Source: Halictus rubicundus
Taxonomy: Eukaryota > Arthropoda > Insecta > Hymenoptera > Halictidae
Assembly (NCBI RefSeq): GCF_050948215.1
Contig: NC_135149.1
Location: 12,939,001 to 13,003,000 of the forward strand
Direction of reading: 5' to 3'
Length of the DNA: 64,000 nucleotides
In this document: one piece after another, positions 12,710-25,310 of the stretch
How the letters are laid out: each line of letters starts with the position of its first letter
How positions within the stretch are numbered: the stretch's first letter is position 1
The notes under the pieces: generated by a model
Told to the model about the DNA's origin: nothing
Database searches by the model: none
Seen by the model: the letters and a program-made list of their open reading frames with translations, nothing else
Program-made: the position numbers and the translations under genes

Positions 12710-12990
12710 AAGCAGAGGCGAAATTGAGGCGGCTAGCGGTTGGGGTAGTCAAGCCCAAAGAGTCTGCTATGGACCCTAACGCTATGACACCATCCACCTG
12801 CCTGGACGTCGTAACGCCAGGACAGATGCGCCCCTTCGCTCAAAACGTTATTCCAACTGGCGAGTATACACTCCACGAGCTGGCCGCTTTGAGTATAGAC
12901 CGCAGCCTAGTAGCGCTGGCTTTATTACCCAGAGATGGTGCTTCGCGACCATGTGCTGCGAGGTCTCTACTAGAAGAGTAGTGTCTTAGA
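12710..12990. repeat. Dispersed family G, truncated copy
   Basis: Shares the block CATCCACCTGCCTGGACGTC through GCGCCCCTTCGCTCAA and AGCCTAGTA(A/G)CGCTGGCT with copies at about 17590-17860, 18775-19045 and 19275-19500. It contains the dyad CCTGG ... CCAGG. An open frame of 85 codons exists here but is not kept in the other copies, so I do not call it a gene. Confidence 0.75.
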
Positions 12991-13139
12991 CTTGTAGACC
13001 TCCACCGTGACTCACTTCGGATCTCTGCTTAAAAGATCGCCCAACTCTCTTATACGTCGATCTCCCACACTCATGTTCATAAAGTAAATTAAGAAAATTA
13101 AGAAAATATTGGGTAAACACTCGTAACATTCACATAGGC

Positions 13140-13420
13140 AATCGAACATCATCCGACGGGACTTACGCATCGTTGCACGATTTTAAAGTTAGGCGGGGGA
13201 AAATATAAATATTATCACCAACGAAACAAAAAAATCGGCCCGACACACCCCAGAACGAGAATGATGCCGATAGCGAAAACACTTAATTACAGACATGCAA
13301 TGAGTCAAAGAATGTTCGACGGGCCTTACACATAGTTGCACGATTTTAAAGTTAGGCGGGGGAGAATATAAATATTATCACCAACGAGACAAAAAAATCG
13401 GCCCTATGCACCCCAGTACG
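13140..13420. repeat. Two copies of a short module (GCACGATTTTAAAG)
   Basis: GTTGCACGATTTTAAAGTTA followed by GGCGGGGG(A/G)AAATATAAAT and a poly-A/ATCGGCC tract occurs at 13170-13240 and 13333-13410. A third copy is at 18130-18210. Copies are close to identical over about 80 bp. Function unknown. Confidence 0.75.
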
Positions 13421-13609
13421 AAGTTCTTGATTGTAAGAAAACTTGATTAGACTATCTCTAAAACTTCGTTGGGTCTTAACGTGGAAACAACAACCGTAAT
13501 TCAATAACCACCAGTAGTGGATGCAAAAGTATCGAATAGCATCATGCATGATGAGGAGGTCACGCATTATAGAGATGATCCATAAAAATTGAATACTTTA
13601 TATCCAAAC

Positions 13610-16600
13610 ATTTAAGAAGTGAGCTTCAGCACGAAATAATACGTGTCATGTAGGAAAGACCACAACTTCCACCTCGCTTACAAATTACAAGGAATTGAGA
13701 AATTTCAAGTAATTACAAAACGAGATGGATATCCATATCTTTAATTCATGATCTTTGCATTACAACGTGATGAAGGTAGAAGATCTAAAGGAATAGTGTC
13801 ATTGCCGAAAATGAACCTAATATGGTCCACAAACGCGACAATAACAGAAGGAAGAAATTGGAATATGAATCGTGCATCGAGGGATGTCGTGCACTGAAGA
13901 TTATATAGGACTTGGATGCTGAATGTACGAACATTCCAGAAGTGAGCTTCAGCACGAAATAATACGTGTCATGTAGGAAAGACCACAACTTCCACCTCGC
14001 TTACAAATTACAAGGAATTGAGAAATTTCAAGTAATTACAAAACGAGATGGATATCCATATCTTTAATTCATGATCTTTGCATTACAACGTGATGAAGGT
14101 AGAAGATCTAAAGGAATAGTGTCATTGCCGAAAATGAACCTAATATGGTCCACAAACGCGACAATAACAGAAGGAAGAAATTGGAATATGAATCGTGCAT
14201 CGAGGGATGTCGTGCACTGAAGATTATATAGGACTTGGATGCTGAATGTACGAACATTCCAGAAGTGAGCTTCAGCACGATATAATACGTGTCATGTAGG
14301 AAAGACCACAACTTCCACCTCGCTTACAAATTACAAGGAATTAAGAAATTTCAAGTAATTACAAAACGAGATGGATATCCATATCTTTAATTCACGATCT
14401 TTGCATTACAACGTGATGAAGGTAGAAGATCTAAAGCAATAGTGTCATTGCCGAAAATGAACCTAATAAGGTCCACAAAGCCGACAACAACAGAATGAAG
14501 AAATTGTAATGTGAATCGTGCATCGAGGGATGTCGTGCACTGCAGATTTTCTTGAACTTGGATACTGAATGTATAAACATTCAAGAAGTGAGCTTCAGCA
14601 CGAAATAATACGTGTCATGTAGGAAAGACCACAACTTCCACCTCGCTTACAAATTACAAGGAATTGCGAAATTTCAAGTAATTACAAAACGAGATGGATA
14701 TCCATATCTTTAATTCATGATCTTTGCATTACAACGTGATGAAGGTAGAAGATCTAAAGGAATAGTGTCATTGCCGAAAATGAACCTAATATGGTCCACA
14801 AACGCGACAATAACAGAAGGAAGAAATTGGAATATGAATCGTGCATCGAGGGATGTCGTGCACTGAAGATTATATAGGACTTGGATGCTGAATGTACGAA
14901 CATTCCAGAAGTGAGCTTCAGCACGATATAATACGTGTCATGTAGGAACGACCACAACTTCCACCTCGCTTACAAATTACAAGGAATTAAGAAATTTCAA
15001 GTAATTACAAAACGAGATGGATATCCATATCTTTAATTCACGATCTTTGCATTACAACGTGATGAAGGTAGAAGATCTAAAGGAATAGTGTCATTGCCAA
15101 AAATGAACCTAATATGGTCCACAAACGCGACAATAACAGAAGGAAGAAATTGGAATATGAATCGTGCATCGAGGGATGTCGTGCACTGAAGATTATATAG
15201 GACTTGGATGCTGAATGTACGAACATTCCAGAAGTGAGCTTCAGCACGCTATAATACGTGTCATGTAGGAAAGACCACAACCTCCACCTCGCTTACAAAT
15301 TACAAGGAATTGAGAAATTTCAAGTAATTACAAAACGAGACGGAAATCCATATCTTTAATTCACGATCTTTGCATTACAACGTGATGAAGGTAGAAGATC
15401 TAAAGGAACAGTGTCATTGTCAAAAATGAACCTAATATGGTTCACAAAGCCGACAACAACAGAAGGAAGGAATTGTAATATGCATCGTGCATCGAGGGAA
15501 GATCGTGCACTAAAAATCACCCAAGAATAGATCTGTGCGAAATAAATGAAGCAGATAACAGAGAACACCCAAAACGAAGATTTAGAGGAGTAGTAAAGTC
15601 CCAATACTTTCTTTGTTTGCTACTAATGTGTACAATGAATGAGAAGATACTATTACACTATTACCTAACTAAGTTTTCTCGTTGAATCAAATATATATAA
15701 TTCGTGAACGTCCGTGTTACAATAACCTTTAACTGATTGGCGCATACAGTACATCCGCAAATGGAACAAAACCACATAGTAGAGGAAGGACAAAACAGAT
15801 TATCACCAACGTAACAAAATCACAAGCCCTATGCACCTCAGTATGAAGTTCTTGTTCGTAATGTAACATGATTAGACGACCTCTAAAACTTCGTTGGATC
15901 CTAACATGGGAATAATAACCGTAATTAAACGTTCACCAATAGTGAAAAAAAGAAAGTAGAATGGTATCATGCATGAAGGGAAGGTCATGCACTCCAAACA
16001 ATTGAATATTGAATGTACCCACATTCAAGCAGTGAGCTTCAGCATGAAATAATACGTGTCATGTAGGAAAGACCACAACTTCCACCTCGCTTACAAATTA
16101 CAAGGAATTGAGAAATTTCAAGTAATTACAAAACGAGATGGATATCCATATCTTTAATTCATGATCTTTGCATTACAACGTGATGAAGGTAGAAGATCTA
16201 AAGGAATGGTGTTGCTGTCGAAAATGAACCTAATGTGGTCCACAAAGCCGACAACAACAGAATGAAGAAATTGTAATGGGAATCGTGCATCGAGGGATAT
16301 CGTGCACTGAAGATTATATAGGACTTGAATGCTAAATGTACGAACATTCCAGAAGTGAGCTTCAGCACGATATAATACGTGTCATGTAGGAAAGACCACA
16401 ACCTCCACCTCGCTTACAAATTACAAGGAATTGAGAAATTTCAAGTAATTACAAAACGAGATGGATATCCATATCTTTAATTCACGATCTTTGCATTACA
16501 ACGTGATGAAGGTAGAAGATCTAAAGGAATAGTGTCATTGCCGAAAATGAACCTAATAAGGTCCACAAAGCCGACAACAACAGAATGAAGAAATTGTAAT

Positions 16601-16890
16601 GTGAATCGTGCATCGAGGGATGTCGTGCACTGAAGATTTTCTTGAACTTGGATACTGAATGTACGAACATTCCAGAAGTGAGCTTCAGCACAAAATAATA
16701 CGTGTCATGTAGGAAAGACCACAACTTCCACCTCGCTTACAAATTACAAGGAATTGCGAAATTTCAAGTAATTACAAAACGAGATGGATATCCATATCTT
16801 TAATTCATGATCTTTGCATTACAACGTGATGAACGTAGAAGATCTAAAGGAATAGTGTTGTTGTCGAAGATTGACATAATATGGCCGACT
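13610..16890. repeat. 323-bp satellite array, about nine copies
   Basis: Units recur at 323 bp (equivalent points 13785, 14108, 14431, 14754, 15077, 15400, then 16198, 16521, 16844). Each has GTGAGCTTCAGCACG, a conserved TACGTGTCATGTAGGAAAGA and CATTACAACGTGATGAAGG. Between about 15540 and 16020 the register is broken by other sequence that partly resembles the 13.4-kb module neighbourhood. A 67-codon minus frame repeats only because the units are near-identical. The edges are diverged. Confidence 0.93.
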
Positions 16891-17279
16891 ATGCCGACAA
16901 CAAAAGGAAGATCCACATAAAATAAAACTGTGCATTGAGAGTAGCGCATGCACTAGTATATACCTTTATCATGGAAGAATTCAATGAAATAAGGGAACTA
17001 ACGAAACTTCTGAATATGGCAATGCTTATCGCGATGCACTGTATGTCTACAAAGAATGTATAGACTGTGGATCTTTATGCAAAATAATTTTTGTATGAAT
17101 TACATGGAATAGTAACCATTTATGTACTTCGTTCTTTCTCTATTAATTGTAATATATTGACATTTTTCAATTATTTTGATCTTCCTACTGATTGGAATTT
17201 AATCTACCCAATTATTTCACAATTGCATAAAATCTACAGTCTAATACTAAAGAAAGGTTGACGAACATGCGCATCAAGA
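16891..17279. other. Unassigned AT-rich spacer
   Basis: No gene or repeat recognised. Confidence 0.4.
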
Positions 17280-19060
17280 AAAAATGAATGCACGTTGGGC
17301 TCGGCAGAGATGTACGGAAATCGCGGTCTGCCGCGCTGAAAGGAGAGGTTTTCAGTGACTCCTGTGGTCGGACACGATCAAACCGGGCCCGTTATTTGAT
17401 CGTGTCCAGTTGGTACAAGATACAACAGAAAACAACTCCGAACTGCTTGCAGGTTGTAGCTGACATCGGGGTACCACCGACGGCAGCGATTAGGAAACGA
17501 ATGCGCCCAAAAAGCGGGTACATATGCATCTTGTGCCGAGCAACATTACCAACAGTGCAATGGATGAAATTAATTTATATTTAATAAAGTAGAGGCGAAA
17601 CGAGACAGCTAGCGGCTGGGTTTTCAAGCCCATAGAATCCACCCCGGATCCAGACGCGCTATGACACCATCCACCTGCCTGAACGTCGTAACGCTAGGAC
17701 AGATGCGCCCCTTCGCTCAAAACGGTACTCCAACTGGTGAGTATACACTCCACAAGATGGCCGCTTTGAGTATAGACCGAAGCCTAGTAACGCTGGCTAT
17801 ACTGCCAGAGATTATGTCACGCGGCCATATGCTGTGAGGTCCTCTACTTGAAGAGTAGTTGCGGAACCTCCACCAATCTCGATCGGACTTCTCTACTTAG
17901 ACATTGGGCAAGTCCTTTAAACATTGGTTCAACCTTCCTCCTTCGTCCTATGCACGGAGACACGAATCCTAAACATCGCTGGAATTTAGTTGCTGCCTTT
18001 GTAACCTAGCTAGTTGTACTTCTCATTTTCACTACCGAAACAAAAAAAGGCATCGGCAATGATGATGATCGTAACAAAATTTAATGACATACATGCAAAG
18101 AATCGAATAACATTCGACGGGTCTTACGCATAGTTGCACGATTTTAAAGTTAGGCGGGGGAGAATATAAATATTATCACCAACGAGACAAAAAAATCGGC
18201 CCTATGCACCCCAGTACGAAGTCATCGACCGTTCGAAAAATTGAACTATACGCGGAGTCAGCCAATGCCTTCTTTATGTCGCAGTAATGTGTACACATAG
18301 TAGTTCAGAAGTTAGTTGTACGGACATTTGTGAAACAAATAATTATTACACGTTGGGCTCAACAGAGATGTACGTCAACACGGTCTGCCGCGCTCAAAGA
18401 GGGGGTTCCACAAACTCCAATGGCCGGGCACGAAGAGGTCGGAGACCTACGGCTTACAATCGTCCTTCTGAGCCCATGCCCAGGGCGCCATCCGGGGACA
18501 CCATGAAACAACATCTACTACAATGACGATTGTACGCAATAGGATACGGGCTGCCAGGACCACCACCTTCCACCGGGCCTCGCCCACTTGTTCGGCGCCA
18601 CAGTGAGCCAAAGGAATCACAAGAAACAACTCCGAGCTGCTTGCAGGTTGATTACTGGGTACCAACCGAAGCCAGCAATCGAAATCGAATGCACCCGAGA
18701 AGCGAGTACATGTACATCTAGTGTTGAGCAACATTACCAACGATGCAATATATTAAATTAATTTATGCTTGTTGAAGCAGAGACGAAACGAGACAGCTAG
18801 CGACTGGGTTTCCAAGCCCACAGAATCCACCCCGGATCCAGACGCTATGACACCATCCACCTGCCTGGACGTCGTAACGCCAGGACAGATGCGCCCCTTC
18901 GCTCAACACGTTAGTCCAACTGGCGAGTATACACTCCGCCAGGTGGCCGCTTTGAGTATAGGCCGAAGCCTAGTAACGCTGGCTATACTGCCAGAGATGA
19001 TGTCACGCGGTCATGTGCTGCGAGATCCTCTACTTGAAGAGTAGGTGTCGGACCTCTACT
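17280..19060. repeat. Dispersed family G, tandem pair of long copies
   Basis: Two related copies start with CACGTTGGGCTC at about 17291 and 18350, some 1.06 kb apart. Shared blocks follow in the same order: GGTCTGCCGCGCT, CAACTCCGA(A/G)CTGCTTGCAG, CCGACGGCAGCGATTAGG-like, AGCAACATTACCAACRRTGCAAT, then the CATCCACCTGCCTG block. The first copy carries a 13-bp perfect stem, GGACACGATCAAA (17370-17382) with its complement at 17395-17407, which the second copy has lost. No conserved open frame. The class is not recognised. Confidence 0.75.
18121..18210. repeat. Third copy of the GCACGATTTTAAAG module
   Basis: Same block as at 13.17 and 13.33 kb, lying inside the spacer of the family-G pair. Confidence 0.75.
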
Positions 19061-19269
19061 AATCTCGCCCCAGGCATTCTCTACTTCAACTTCAATTTCC
19101 ACAAATGCCGTCCAAATGATTTAAAGGAACTAACTATCGCATGACATTAGCCTCCAAATGTGGAACCTCGACAGATGTAGGCGCTTTGGGGTATGACGGG
19201 CGTGATAGCCGCGGTCTGGTTTGTGCAGGTCTATCAGGCCGGTTCTTGCCTATGGAATATGTAGCTGAC

Positions 19270-19500
19270 CCTCCAAAATGAACAAGCTAGCGACTAGTGG
19301 TTTTTCAAGCCACTCGGATTACAAGATCCGTACACTGCGGCAGCATCCACCCACCTGGTCGTACGTAACGCCAGGTGAATGCGCCCCTTCGCTCAGAACG
19401 GTGTCCCGCCCTGAGTATAGGCCGAAGCCTAGTAACGCTGGCTATTCCAGAGATACTACCACAGCGGTCATGAACTGCGAGGTCTCTAAACCTCCACTTA
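19270..19500. repeat. Dispersed family G, decayed copy
   Basis: Retains GCTAGCGACTAGTGGTTTTTC, GCGCCCCTTCGCTCA and GCCTAGTAACGCTGGCTATT, with internal deletions relative to the copies at 17.6 and 18.8 kb. Confidence 0.65.
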
Positions 19501-20430
19501 GCTCCTTTTGGGTCGTCTATTTTAGACAGTAGGTATGAAACAGCTATAGCAAAGTCGAGTAGCCGAGTCTTTATTATGCGATAATTATGGACATGAATGT
19601 TCACAATGGATCCCAGCTAGACAATTAGATAGAAGATCGACCAAGCAAGCCGCCGCGCCAATACAACAACGTATGTACCGGAAGCGTGACTGCTTAATCA
19701 ATCTTGCATCTGTAACATAGGTGTGACTGTACTCTACTATAGGGGAATTACTCCCTCTAACAAAAGCAAGTGACTCTACAGCTGGATCAATTTATTTCCT
19801 TATCAGGAGGAGGATGGAAAGATCGCTTTATATTATAAAAGGTCGTTACAATCAAGCGGACTGATAGTGACATAACAATAGCGGCCCGGGCCTGCGAGGA
19901 AAACTTCTGATGATGCAAGGGCCCCAACCTTAAAACATACGTCTATCTAGCATATTCAAACAAACATGCAACACATGCCATGATGAGCCCCAAGCCTTCG
20001 CTTCTTCAACTACAAACAAGGCCGAGCTGTACCATCGCCAGCTCTCGGATTACCCCAATAAACAGGGTACGCGTAAAAAACTATCTGTCAAACGACTTGT
20101 AACGATCTAAGATCTTAATGAAATTTAACAGTAGACTTGCTAATCGGATGCAACTGATATTGAAACTCATCTCTAAAATCAAACATCGATCCATCTTCCT
20201 CCGCTTAACCTACCTACATATGTATCTACAGCTTGACACAAATTCGGAAACTCGCGGCGCGGGGTCTCTGCTGGATTTCCCGGAAAATCCAGGGGTACCA
20301 AACGTATATACCCGAGAAGCGGGTCTAAATTCGAGCAAAGCCAAGCTATGTAGTACCACCATTCACAATCCTGAATTTACGTGATTCCTAAAGATGTGCT
20401 CTAAAATACGTGAAAACAAGGGCCGCTAAC
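19501..20430. other. Unassigned mixed-composition DNA
   Basis: I see no gene, RNA or repeated block. The open frame at 20118-20384 has no recognisable similarity and sits in repeat-rich DNA. Confidence 0.35.
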
Positions 20431-20432
20431 GT

Positions 20433-20880
20433 GAAGCGAGAAATCTTCTTCGGGATAATGTTCCCTTTAAAATATAGATTCTGAAAAGAAAATATTAGAA
20501 TTGGTTTAGAACTGTCCGAAAAGTAGAACACATTAAAATCAATCATACCGCGAATATATAAACTCCTCCGTAAAATAGGACACTTACTTAGGTCCTCATT
20601 GGACGAAGCACAAGTCCTTATGGCAGCAGCTTCTTTGAAAAAAAACACCTACAAGACATGGAAGTGAGAAATCCTCTTCGGGATAATGATCCCTTTAAAA
20701 TACAGATTCTGAAATGAAAAGATTACAATTGGTTTAGAACTGTCCGAAAAGTAGAACACATTAAAATCAATCATACCGCGAATATATAAATTCCTCCATA
20801 AAATAGAACACTTACTTAGGTCCTCATTGGACGAAGCACAAGTCCTCATGGCAGCAGCTTCTTTGGAAAAAAAATGAAAA
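20433..20880. repeat. 228-bp tandem repeat, two copies
   Basis: GAAG(C/T)GAGAAATC(C/T)TCTTCGG at 20433 and 20661 marks a 228-bp period. Each unit ends with TTAGGTCCTCATTGGACGAA and GGCAGCAGCTTCTTTG. A diverged relative of that end is at about 24585-24630. Confidence 0.85.
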
Positions 20881-20894
20881 AAAGCCCGCGGTGG

Positions 20895-21262
20895 TTGGGG
20901 ATTTGTGTTCCCGGTGAACAAGGTGGACTATCATCGCGAATAAATCATACCTATAAGAGCCGCGAGCGATTGCTGGGGATTAATGTTCCCGGTGAACAAC
21001 GCGGACTATCATCACGGCTAGAAAATATAAGAGTCGCGAGCGAGAATTAAGAATTTGTGTTCCCGGTGAACAAGGTGGACTATCATCGCGAATAAATAAT
21101 ACCTATAAGATCCGCGAGCGATTGCTGGGGATTAATGTTCCCGGTGAACAACGCGGTCTTTCATCACGGCTAGAAAATATAAGAGTCGCGAGCGAGAATT
21201 GAGAATTTGTGTTCCCGGTGAACAAGGTGGACTATCATCTCGAATAAATAATACCAGTGAGA
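20895..21262. repeat. 152-bp dimeric tandem repeat
   Basis: GTGTTCCCGGTGAACAAGG recurs at 20905, 21057 and 21209, exactly 152 bp apart. Between these lie related half-units with ATGTTCCCGGTGAACAACG. The repeat is therefore a dimer of about 76-bp monomers. Each monomer contains the dyad TTCCCGGTGAA. Confidence 0.9.
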
Positions 21263-21264
21263 AC

Positions 21265-21920
21265 TGCACGCGGTGCTCTGAGAATAAATATTCTTATTGC
21301 ATCATTGATATCATTTTTTGCTTCCTACTGAAGCTATTATTATGATAGTTAAATTCAATTTAAAAAATTATGTGAATTCAATTGATTTTGGTACTGACAA
21401 CCCTCTTTTACACCCCCTAGCAGAACATTTTAATTAAAAACGAGGTGCTAGTACCCAGGGCTAAAAAGAGGAGGCATCGGGACCTCGGGTGCGCCACACC
21501 CGTACTGCACTCGAGTGCAACCCCTGAGGGATGTTGGTGATTCCTCTTCTGTACTCGTCGTGTCCTTCCGCATATTCCGAAACAGAAATATTATTATTAG
21601 TAGTTAAATATCATGGGATTACTAAAATCAGGAACAATATCAAACATTCTGATTCTGCAAATACCGACGATAATAATTAATTTCATTACATGCATTTCAT
21701 GCCATGCTTTACATTACGATGCATCATAATTTAACTACTTACTCTAATCTACGAATCTACAATTTACCCAAGACAAGAACTACGAAAAAACCAGAAACAG
21801 AAAAATATATGTGAGTAACAGTTACATATAACTCGTGGGTGGCGATCCTCTTCATAATCTGATCCATTCAAGATTTAAACAGAAAAAAGAATATATTAGT
21901 AATAGTTCGATATACATAGA
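21265..21920. repeat. Dispersed family H, copy A
   Basis: Nearly identical to 27470-27925 and diverged from copies at about 25020-25310 and 26390-26600. Blocks: TGCTTCCTACTGAAGCTATT, GAGGTGCTAGTACCCA, a GC-rich centre with stem CGGGTG/CACCCG and dyad CTGCACTCGAGTGCA, CCCCTGAGGGATGTT, and TCTGAAACAGAAATATT-like. No protein. A non-autonomous transposon is possible, but I find no target duplication. Confidence 0.75.
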
Positions 21921-24300
21921 TTGAACGTGTGACGATCCTCTTCATGGTCCGGTTCATTGATGATCTGAAACAGATAAAATATATATTAGTAGCAATTCAG
22001 GAGGTTTTTTTGCACGATATGAAACATAAAAAAACCTGAAACAGAAAAAAAAATTAATAATACTTCAATAAACAAAGATGGTCTCAGTGCTACAATCAGG
22101 AAGAATGTATCAATGAAATTGTAAAGATAAAAAATTAGATACATGGTACATGATCCAACAATGAAGAATAATAGTCACTAGTAAATTAAAAAAAATCAGA
22201 TGTACAAATTAATTCCACATTTAATCAATTGAAAGTTAATTTCTAAATCAAATATTTCAAGCACCATATTAAGTGCTTGTAAGATGAGGTCATAGAAAAT
22301 GATAAAAATTATTTTAGTCATAATCTCAATCATAAAAAAGTCTTTAGTAATAAAAAAAAATGTTAGAAAATTACGGTCGTTCTTTCGCAACACTAATTAA
22401 ATGTTCAACAAGCCCACCGTTCCTAAAAGGTGGCGGTGGCAAAAGCCAACCTCCTAGCATCTAAAATGGGAGCACAATGACGAAGTAGTAACAGAAATGG
22501 CACTCCATCCGAGGATGCAGCGCCATTAGTAGTTGCCCTCTTGAGTGACAATTTGTCGGGCCTCTTCGGCTTGTAGCCTCTTCTTTTCTTCGGCGGTCCG
22601 CCAAAATCTGCAACCCTAAACCTGCTCGTTGGCTAACGATCAACAATCCACGAAGAGTCTTGTATCTTCGCGAGTCATTAATCGGTTCACCAAGTGCAAT
22701 CGAGCAGGGCCGATCGTTTCGAGCCCTAATCGCGGAATCCGACCACGATCGCGAAAAGCTAACGACGACCATAAAAGTCGCCTAATTCGAAGACTCAAAG
22801 TCGTAGCAGAAAGTAACCGGTATTCTCCGGTTGATCCAGCTTTTCGATATAAGTCTTTGAATTATTCCAGTAGCTGACCACTACTTAAGAGGGAAGAATC
22901 TAACCAAAGGGGACAGAAGAGAAAAGCAACAGTCAGCACCGGCCCTTGCCTACTTAAATCTAAACATACACACCAGAATGTATACTACCTACCCTGCCTG
23001 ACCCTGTATTTAAAAAGAGCAAACCATTCTCACCAACACACATCACTCCACGGTTCTCAATCATACGCCAGGGTGCAATAAGCCTAACACCTAGAGAGAC
23101 CATCCCGGGATGTCTCCGACACCCTAACGTTAATCTCAACATTCACACTCTAACTTTACGTACCAGATTCCTGAAATCGTCTGACAGTGTAAGCATCCTT
23201 TGCGTCTTTGAATCTACTTTGTAAAACTACTGATATTACTTTAAGATAGTAGACGGTAGACAGTAGTAAATTCGATAGTTTATGTATTAAAATGTATTAG
23301 AATGTATGCATTTGTCTATGAAATCATTCATTATTTCATGGATTCATAAATTCATTAATTTGTTCATTAATTCATAAATCTGTTCATTTATTAAATATTA
23401 TAAAATTTAATTCAGTAATAAATACGAATAAATTAAAAACCGACGTAATTCCACTTCCTATCCACACACACACAATAGTGGAAAATACGTCGTGCACGAA
23501 CACTAAGCACTCCCAGACGCTGAAGAATGATTGATTAGTAGTTTGAGTTCTCTGTGTTCATTGCTCTCACCCTCCCAAGTAGCACCTGGGCACGTGAGAG
23601 GACTCGTGCAATGCACACTAACTCATGCTGAAATGCCTAACTAAAAACAATGATTAGTATTATTCTAACGAGTTCAATATATTTCTTTCTATATAATGCC
23701 ATATAAATTCAAGAAGAAAAGACTCTAATTAATACTTTAATAAATTAATTTACTAAATTGAAATATCGAATAAATTTAAGAAAATTGTACGAATTAATAT
23801 TTAAAAAGTTAATATTTAATATTAATATAAAAATACTTATTCATTTAAGAAAAATTTAATGTCCACGGTTGCCTTCTTGTACATAGTTCTACTATTATAC
23901 TCACAAGTGTCAATAAGGATTCGACTTGTGGTCGAACTTTAATAATAAAAAAGCCTAAGTTCACAGCTATATAATATGTACAACATGCACATATGTACAT
24001 ATGTACAATACTGACATGTATTTTTTATAATATACTCAACAGCCATATATTTAACAATTATAAATTCAATATTCATATTTCAAATTCACAAATATTGAAT
24101 TCTCAAATATTCGATACTTATATATGCACAAATAAGTTATAATTTTGTAGTTTAAAGATGGCGTACAAGAAGACCCTAGCCTATCTAACAAATAAAATGA
24201 AATTACTACCCACGAGTACGCAAAGCATACCCACGGTCATTATGCTCGCCATAGTGTCCCTGATCTATGTATTCTATTTAATTAATTTAATTATGTAATT
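21921..24300. other. AT-rich spacer without recognised genes
   Basis: Contains scattered repeats of the word CTGAAACAGA/AAAACCTGAAACAG at 21790-22050, a TGTACATATGTACATA microsatellite near 23985-24005 and a short CA tract near 23463. The open frame at 22629-22877 and its minus-strand shadow have no recognisable domain. Confidence 0.4.
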
Positions 24301-24394
24301 AATTAATTCAAATTCGCGTTGGGGGGTTTGGTTGGGGGTTTGACTGGGAGGTTTGATAATTTTACTCACCCCAGGAACAGCAGCAACACGAAGA

Positions 24395-24495
24395 ATCTGC
24401 GACTGGCCCTCCATCCAGCAAGGCAGTCAATTGTAATGTTAATCCATCCAGCAAGGGAGTCAATTGTAGCATTTATCCATCCAGAACTGAATTCC
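24395..24495. repeat. Short 32-bp tandem, three partial copies
   Basis: ATCCATCCAGCAAGG(C/G)AGTC occurs twice, followed by a partial third copy ATCCATCCAGAACTGAATTC. Non-coding. Confidence 0.6.
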
Positions 24496-25015
24496 CTGTA
24501 ACTAGAAAAGTAAACATGTGAGGATATTATCTAAAGCTTTTAACAACATAAGTAAATTGATAATAGAAAATGACACTCACTTGGGTCCTCGTAGGACGAA
24601 GCTCAAGTCCTTTTGGGTGCTGCAGTAACTCTACAATCGCGGAAGGATACACACTTACAAAAAAAAAAAAAAAAATAGCAAACTGCGACCGAGAATTAGT
24701 TTACGGTGACAACACTGACTCTATCATCGCGAAAAATTGAGCAGTCGCGCGCGGGGCTGCCGAAATAATTTTTATATCGTACAAAACAGATTCTACAGAC
24801 CGTATACCGGACGGACGGTCAACAACACTTCCTGAAAACAGAGAAACTTAATACTAAGGGGAGGGCGGGGGGTACCGAGCTCCTACTATTCTTCTCATTG
24901 GTCATTGTACCAGATATAATATGTATCTCAATATATTACTGTTTATGTGAAATATTTTAGAAATCTGACTCCTAGTCTACTATTCAACCAAATTAAAATT
25001 ACTTAAACTAAATTC
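24496..25015. other. Unassigned spacer with a poly-A tract
   Basis: Includes a diverged end of the 228-bp repeat near 24585-24630 and about 20 A residues at 24658-24676. The stretch after the A run (GCGACCGAGAATTAGTTTACGG, then CATCGCG) resembles a decayed 152-bp-family monomer. Confidence 0.4.
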
Positions 25016-25019
25016 TTCC

Positions 25020-25310
25020 ATTTCTGATATTAACACTGAGAGAAAACCTTCTTTCTACCCCCTAACCAACATCTTGGTGTTACCAGGGCTAAAAAGAAGT
25101 GGCATCGGGTCTCCGGGTGCGCCACACCCGTACTGCACACGAGTGCAGCCCCTGAGGGATGTTAATAATTCCTTTTCCCTTCCCGTCGTGTCCTTCCGTA
25201 TATTCTGAAACAGAAATATTAATATTAATATTTGAAACAACTGAAATCAATATCACGTCAGTACTAAAATCAAGAGCAATAGCAAACATACGGATTGTGC
25301 AAAACACGAA
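25020..25310. repeat. Dispersed family H, copy B (diverged)
   Basis: Retains ACCAGGGCTAAAAAG, GGCATCGGG, GGGTGCGCCACACCCGTACTG, GAGTGCAGCCCCTGAGGGATG and TTCTGAAACAGAAATATTAA in the order of copies A and D. Confidence 0.75.

Noticed and set aside
13785..16724. Repeated 67-codon minus-strand frame
   Set aside because: It repeats only because the 323-bp units are near-identical. It has no domain, and its length is fixed by the same stop in each unit.
22824..22842. CTCCGGTTGATCCAGC resembles the 5' end of small-subunit rRNA
   Set aside because: Only about 15 bases match and nothing downstream resembles rRNA.
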